From Patellaria atrata CBS 101060 (lineage: Eukaryota; Ascomycota; Dothideomycetes; Patellariales; Patellariaceae), in the NCBI GenBank assembly GCA_010093705.1, contig MU006103.1, positions 372,001-436,000 on the forward strand: a DNA stretch of 64,000 nt, written 5' to 3'. Made by a program: the position numbers and the translations under genes. Numbering within the stretch: position 1 is the stretch's first letter; each line of letters begins with the position of its first letter. Below, one piece after another: positions 58,270-64,000 of the stretch. A model generated the notes under the pieces. The model ran no database searches. It saw nothing but the letters and a program-made list of their open reading frames with translations, and was not told where the DNA came from.

Positions 58270-61200
58270 ATGGCTTCGGCCGGGGGAGGAAACATTAAGG
58301 TGGTGGTGCGTGTGAGACCTTTTAATGGCAGAGGTAAGATATTAGAAGCTCCCTTCCCAACACCATACTGACCGTTTATAGAACTGGACCGCGGTGCAAA
58401 ATGCATCGTTCAGATGAAAGGTACCCAAACCGTCCTAACACCTGCTTCACAAAACGATCCCCGGCATAAAAGCAACAAAACTACCCTTGAAGGATCGAAA
58501 ACGTTCAACTTTGATCGGAGTTACTGGTCTTTCAATCGAAACGATCCGAACTTTGCAGGGCAAGAGAATTTGTTCGAAGACTTGGGCAAACCTCTATTGG
58601 ACAATGCATTCCTTGGGTTTAATAACTGTATCTTCGCGTACGGCCAGACGGGTTCGGGAAAGTCGTACTCGATGATGGGGTATGGTGAGGATGCAGGTGT
58701 TATACCAAAGATCTGTCGAAATATGTTCGAACGGATTGAGGAATTACAGCAAGATAAAACTCTAAGCTGTACCGTAGAGGTTTCTTACTTGGAAATCTAC
58801 AATGAACGGGTCCGAGATTTGCTGAACCCTTCTACAAAGGGGAATCTGAAAGTCCGAGAGCACCCCTCCACTGGACCGTATGTGGAAGATCTTGCAAAGC
58901 TCGTAGTACGATCATTTCAGGAAATCGAAAACTTAATGGATGAAGGTAACAAGGCACGGACGGTCGCTGCTACAAACATGAATGAAACCTCGAGTCGTTC
59001 ACATGCTGTGTTTACTTTGACTCTTACGCAACGGCGGCATGATATAGAAACAAACATGGATACAGAAAAGGTTGCCAAGATCAGTTTGGTAGATCTCGCA
59101 GGTTCAGAAAGAGCTACGTCTACTGGTGCTACCGGTGCTCGTCTTAAAGAAGGGGCGGAAATAAACAGATCTCTTTCAACGTTAGGGAGGGTCATAGCTG
59201 CCTTGGCTGATCTTTCCTCTGGAAAGAAGAAAAATGCTTCCCTTGTACCATATCGAGACTCCGTCCTCACATGGCTTCTTAAAGATTCATTAGGGGGTAA
59301 TAGTCTTACAGCTATGATTGCAGCTATCTCCCCTGCGGATATCAATTTCGAGGAAACGTTATCAACATTGCGGTATGCAGATTCAGCCAAACGGATCAAG
59401 AATCATGCTGTTGTTAACGAAGATCCTAATGCTCGTATGATTCGAGAACTCAAAGAAGAGCTTGCTCAACTCCGATCGAAGCTCACTGGTGGAGGTGGTG
59501 CTCCAGGCATCATCGAGGAGCAATATGCACCGGACACGCCGCTAGAAAAACAAATTGTGTCCTTTGCCCAACCTGATGGGACAATTAAGAAAGTCTCCAA
59601 AGCAGAGATCGTGGAGCAACTTAACCAGTCAGAGAAGTTATACAAGGATCTTAATCAGACTTGGGAAGAAAAGCTGGCAAGAACTGAAGAGATTCACAAA
59701 GAACGTGAAGCAGCATTAGAAGAGCTTGGTATTAGTATTGAAAAGGGGTTTGTAGGCTTGTCTACTCCGAAAAAAATGCCTCACTTGGTCAACTTGAGCG
59801 ATGATCCATTACTCGCCGAGTGTCTAATCTATAACCTCAAGCCTGGTACAACTACAGTGGGCAATGTTGAAACTGCCACAAGTGCAGAGATCAGATTAAA
59901 TGGATCTAAAATACTTCATGACCATTGTACATTTGAGAATGTTGATGGAATTGTTACTGTCGTACCTAAAGATAACGCGGGTGTTATGGTTAACGGTGTG
60001 CGAATTGAGAAGCCAAAGCGTCTCAGGAGCGGTTACCGCATTATTCTTGGTGATTTTCATATTTTCCGATTCAATCATCCCGAGGAAGCTCGTGCAGAGA
60101 GACTAGAGCAAGGTAGCTTGCTGCGTCATTCGGTGACCGCCGGTCAACTAGGCTCCCCTTCTCCACGTCCCGGACATGACAGGTCATGGAGTAACGTTAG
60201 TAGAGCAGATTCCGAGATTGATACCGAAAGTCCCCGCACAACCTCTCCTATGCCATTTGCTAGGAGTGGACGTGACTCAGATTGGGCTTTTGCTCGACGG
60301 GAAGCGGTCACAGCAATCCTTGGACCAGATCAGAAGATGTCTAACTTAACAGACGATGAGCTGGATGTATTATTCGACGACCTACAACGGGTTCGTGCTG
60401 TTCGTAGAGGTAGACCAGAAAGCCGGCTTTTCGACGCCGAGGAGGATCTAGAGTCTGTGAATTCCTATCCTATAAGAGAAAAGTACGCGTCTACTGGGAC
60501 GATTGATAATTTCTCGCTTGATACAGCTTTGACCATACCATCAACTCCGCAAGCTGGAGAAGAGGATGAACGCTTAAGGCTAGTAAAGGAAGAAATGCAG
60601 TCTCAACTCGAGAAACAGAAAGAGGAATACCAGGCAAGACTAAAAGAGGCTGAAGAATCAAATGTTGAGATTGAAGAAATACGTGCCGAAAAGGCGAAGA
60701 TGGAGGAAAACCTTCGAGCTGTGAAAGAGGACATGCAAAAACGTCTTCAGGAACAGAAAGAAGAATTCGAGAAACAGCTTAAGGAACTACGACTTACGTC
60801 TCCCTCTCTTCCATCACACAATAGCGAAACGAGTGCAAATGATATTTCGGAGCTTACGGAATCGCAACTCAACCTAGTTCGAGAAATTTTCGATCATTGG
60901 AGAGGTCATAAATATGTCATTATGGTGGAAACCGTCTTTCAAAATGCTGCAATTCTTAAGGAGGCACAGATTATGAGCCAGCAGATGGACAAACATGTTG
61001 TCTTCCAGTTCTGCGTAGTAGACGTCGGACACTCCTTCGCTTCCTCTTACGATCTTGTCCTCAGCGGTAGTCCCAGCGAGGATGATGAAGACCTTGAATT
61101 GACCCGCAAGCCATGCATTGGAGTAAGAGTAGTGGACTTCAAGAATAACGTCATCCATCTATGGTCTCTCCAAAAACTTCGCAAAAGGATATTGTTAATG

Positions 61201-63153
61201 CGCCAGATGTATCAATATTTAACCCGTCCAGAATATCTGCAGCACTTTCGACTCGAAAATCCGTTCGAGGAATCCTGTATGCCTGAGTACTCTCGCATCG
61301 GCGATGCTGATGTTCCGCTTGCTGCGGTATTTGAATCTCGAGTCCAGGACTTCTCTTTAGATGTTCTTTCACCCTACACATCCGGTGCCATTGGAATTGT
61401 CCGCCTGTCTCTGGAACCTTCTTCTGCAGAAGCTCCATCATCCACGTTAAAATTCAATGTTGTAATGCACGAAATGATTGGTTTCCCGGAGCGCGAAGGG
61501 ACCGATGTACACGCACAGTTATTTGTTCCAGGCATTTCCGAGGAAGGTGGAGCTACCACAACTTCACTAATCAAAGATTTTGATGAGAGTCCAGTACGCT
61601 TCGAAAGCGTTCATAGTATGAGTTTACCGTTTTCCAGCCCTCGTGGTGCTTCTCTTCGAATCAGTATCTTCGCAAAGGTTGCCCCTATGCATCTTGATAA
61701 ACTCCTTAGCTGGGATGACATGCGTGATTCAGCTCCTCGCCCACAACAGAAGCGGAGTGCTTCCAGGATTCCGGAACACGAATACTACACTGAAGAGCGG
61801 CACGATATTTTCACGAGGGTGCAAGTCATGGAGATCACGGAGGATGGAGAATACCATCCGGTAGAGGTCATTCAATCGAGCGCATTAGACGTGGGATCAT
61901 ACCAGCTACATCAGGGGCTTCAAAGAAGGATTGTCGTCAATCTCACTCATAGTTCGAGTAAAGCATTGCAATGGAAAGAAGTTTCCGGTGCTCGTATGGG
62001 GCGTGTTCGCCTTATAGATCCCTCTGGGAGATCCCCTGACATCGAACCAGCACAACCAGAGGTATCCTTGAAAATGGTCTCGCCGCCCGTAGTTAAGGAT
62101 CATGCTGACGGTACAACCAATGTTACTTTTATCTGCCAGTGGGATTCCAGCATGCATGGTTCGCTTTTGCTTGACCGTACAACCGCGGAGAAGTATAGGG
62201 TCAGCGTTAGTCTCATCTGGGACGTGATATGTGCGAAACTCAGCAGACCGATGGTCTTCTCGCTCGATCTCGCCACCCAAATCCGCTCGCGAGCATATAT
62301 ACGGCCGACCTCGATGTTTATGCAGTTATGGAACGCTACAAGAGTCGTGCATTCCACCGTTGGAAACTTCTCAGTAGCCGTCCGCCCGACTTCCGCGAAA
62401 CGAGCCAGCGACCTCTGGCGAATGAACACACAAAATGACTACATCAAAGGCGAAGAGAATCTGAGCGGCTGGACACCTCGAGGGATCTCTCTAGTAAAAG
62501 ACTTCATCGCTGCTCGCAAACGCCGGCGGCGTATTGCAGAGATCGAAACCGCTCGTAGCGTCCTCAGCTCTCGTACCCTCACCTTGAACCCAACGTCTCC
62601 ATCCATCTCTTCCGAAAAGCTCACTGAGCAGCAAGAAGCGCTTCTCCGTCGTGTTCTAGATCTCTGGAAACCAAACAAAGACATCAGCACCACGATTCTC
62701 GCAAAGCAGAACACCGAACCCCCAACAAACGGCGCCGCGTTCGCTCCCAACCCTACCATCAACGGCTCATCTGCGCCTACCCTAATCGCAGAAGTCCGCT
62801 TCATACCTAAAAATCCCTCTCTCCTAAAGGGCGGGTATCTCATGACACCCGACGACACGGCAACGCGGTGGGTGCGACGCTACGTCGAACTTCGTCGGCC
62901 GTACCTACATATCTACTCCGTCCCGGAAGGAGATGAACTGAACGCAGTCAATCTGGCAAACTCTCGGATCGACCATCAGCCCCAGATCGCGAAGCTACTG
63001 AGGAGAAATAATAGTAATGTGTTTGCGGTGTATGCACCGCAAAATACATATCTGTTTGCCGCGAGGACGGAAAGAGATAAGGTCGAGTGGATTTTAAAGA
63101 TTGATCAGAGTTATTTTAGTAGTGGGGGGACTACGCCGGATGAAGGGGACTAA
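58270..63153 (+). CDS. Kinesin-3 motor, UNC-104/KIF1A type
   Basis: Exons 58270-58333 and 58382-63153 give 1611 aa; intron 58334-58381 is 48 nt. The motor domain (about 1-365) has NIKVVVRVRPFNGRELDRG, P-loop GQTGSGKS at 109-116, NETSSRSHAVF and LVDLAGSERA. A neck/coiled-coil region follows, then an FHA domain at about 510-588 (HDHCTFENVDG, GVRIEKPKRLRSGYRIILGDFH). Further coiled coil (about 740-810), a KIF1-type stalk region and a C-terminal PH domain at about 1504-1600 (GGYLMTPDDTATRWVRRYVE, then EWILKIDQSYF) complete the order. Such motors carry vesicles and endosomes toward microtubule plus ends, with the PH domain binding lipid; in hyphae this supports tip growth. All parts are present and the length is normal. 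Confidence 0.96.
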
Positions 63154-63608
63154 GGTACCACCGAAAGAGTAGGGTAGCCTGTATATATTCAGGGTGATTT
63201 TTGTTCGTCTTTACGTTCTTATTTTTGGTAATAGGATCTTTCAAGGAACTGTACCGCTACGGTTTTTGCATTGGTTGGGCGCGAATGAAGAGAATTGTTT
63301 GATACCCCTATCTGTTTCCGCATTTAGACTTGGATAGAGAGGTTGTTATTATTAGCAATGCCAATCACGACGATGTCGTTGTACAGTATCATGTAGTTTG
63401 GTGTATCATAACCCTATAGTTGGTGTTGTCTATTTCGCGTGCTTCCCCTTCAGTAGTGGAAGGGACGGTATGTAGTATCTATAAGATACTTCATCGTCCT
63501 CGTGACGTACCGGTAGCATCGTCCGATCCCACCTTGGATCACATCAACGCATCCTATCATAGCCAACATGTATCAGATGCTGTAACTCCCTGTACCCACC
63601 CGCGCCTC
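63154..63608. other. Intergenic between convergent kinesin-3 and TMA22
   Basis: 455 bp of 3' regions. No gene or repeat was recognised. Confidence 0.5.
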
Positions 63609-64000
63609 TCAACCAGCCTTCTTCTTCTTATCCTCAATACAATCAATATTGTCCTCCGGCACAACCGGATACGTCTCCGTTATAAAATCAAACACATCAT
63701 CGCTCAAATCACCCTGTACCGTAATCTCCTCTCCCCCTCCGGGCACCTTCGTAACCGAGCTCCCCGTCGCAAACTTCTTCCCAAAATCCTTCGCCACCTT
63801 CTTCAACTCGAGCCCGAAGGCCTCCAAGCCCGACACCACGGTCACGTATTTGCGTTTGCTGCGCTCGACCCGCTTGATCAGCACTTGCGATTCTGCGCGC
63901 TCGGCGGCTTGTCGTTGTTCGAGGGCAGAGGCTTTGGCGGCCTTTTTGGAGGCGTCTTTTTCGGCGCGCTTTTGGGCTTCGACGGAGAGGGCCGCCATGT
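63609..64000 (-). CDS. TMA22: Translation factor Tma22/DENR, C-terminal part (cut by window end)
   Basis: The visible 130 residues hold a charged Ala/Lys helix and the SUI1-type domain: VLIKRVERSKRKYVTVVSGL, LKKVAKDFGKKFATGSSVTK, EEITVQGDLSDDVFDFI and the tail PEDNIDCIEDKKKK. This is the C-terminal two thirds of DENR/Tma22, which with Tma20/MCT-1 recycles post-termination 40S subunits. The family normally starts about 60-70 residues earlier with a Cys-rich block, so the Met at 63998 is internal and the gene continues past the right edge. Confidence 0.93.
   Translation of the reverse strand, partial: MAALSVEAQKRAEKDASKKAAKASALEQRQAAERAESQVLIKRVERSKRKYVTVVSGLEAFGLELKKVAKDFGKKFATGSSVTKVPGGGEEITVQGDLSDDVFDFITETYPVVPEDNIDCIEDKKKKAG

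Overview
This window looks like nuclear DNA of a filamentous ascomycete (Pezizomycotina). The genes are dense and mostly single-copy housekeeping genes. They carry short introns of roughly 48-80 nt with GT..AG ends. Several families are typical of filamentous fungi: a kinesin-3 motor of the UNC-104/KIF1A type, a long PEX6, a CYP52-like P450, a SUR7/PalI-family membrane protein, and a fungal C2H2 factor with a two-finger core. The protein sequences feel closest to Leotiomycetes, but that is an impression and was not computed. I see no prophage, CRISPR array, viral fossil, large transposon or biosynthetic gene cluster.

Layout. 0.7-1.9 kb (+): SH3BGR/thioredoxin-like protein with an acidic tail. 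2.1-3.6 kb (-): five-exon bZIP factor, followed by a long empty upstream region to 6.0 kb. 6.0-7.7 kb (+): P450. 9.1-12.2 kb (+): FHA-kinase-FHA checkpoint kinase of the Rad53/Chk2 type. 13.0-13.7 kb (+): cysteine-rich protein of unknown function. 14.2-15.2 kb (-): SUR7/PalI-like protein. 16.3-17.1 kb (-) and 18.7-20.1 kb (+): two unrecognised, largely disordered proteins. 20.4 kb: first SINE-like/Pol III-like element. 21.1-23.9 kb (-): exocyst Sec10, divergent from NUS1 (24.6-25.7 kb, +). 26.0-27.7 kb (+): unrecognised Ser/Thr/Pro-rich protein. 29.3-30.7 kb (+): acetoacetyl-CoA thiolase, convergent with ERO1 (30.9-32.9 kb, -). ERO1 is divergent from SNU114 (33.8-36.9 kb, +). 38.4-38.6 kb: second SINE-like element with strong hairpins. 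39.6-42.0 kb (-): steryl-ester-hydrolase-type lipase. 43.2-47.6 kb (+): PEX6. 49.2-51.1 kb (+): amino-acid/GABA-type permease, followed by minisatellites. 52.7-54.7 kb (-): C2H2 factor. 56.3-57.9 kb (-): TRM5, head to head with the kinesin-3 gene (58.3-63.2 kb, +). 63.6 kb to the right edge (-): TMA22/DENR, cut by the window end.

The genes do not form one pathway. They cover secretion and membrane traffic (Sec10, kinesin-3, Ero1, Nus1, SUR7-like), sterol and lipid metabolism (thiolase, lipase, P450, Pex6), RNA and translation (Snu114, Trm5, Tma22), genome surveillance (Rad53-like) and transcription (bZIP, C2H2). Intron-containing models were rebuilt by hand; in each the exon lengths sum to a multiple of three and the joined protein follows its family through the junctions.

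The features most worth a second look are not protein genes. They are a pair of tRNA-like elements that share a T-rich 3' module, a cluster of perfect GC-rich hairpins in one of them, and a 9-base word (GTACAGTAC or its complement) that I found at nine places, all between genes.
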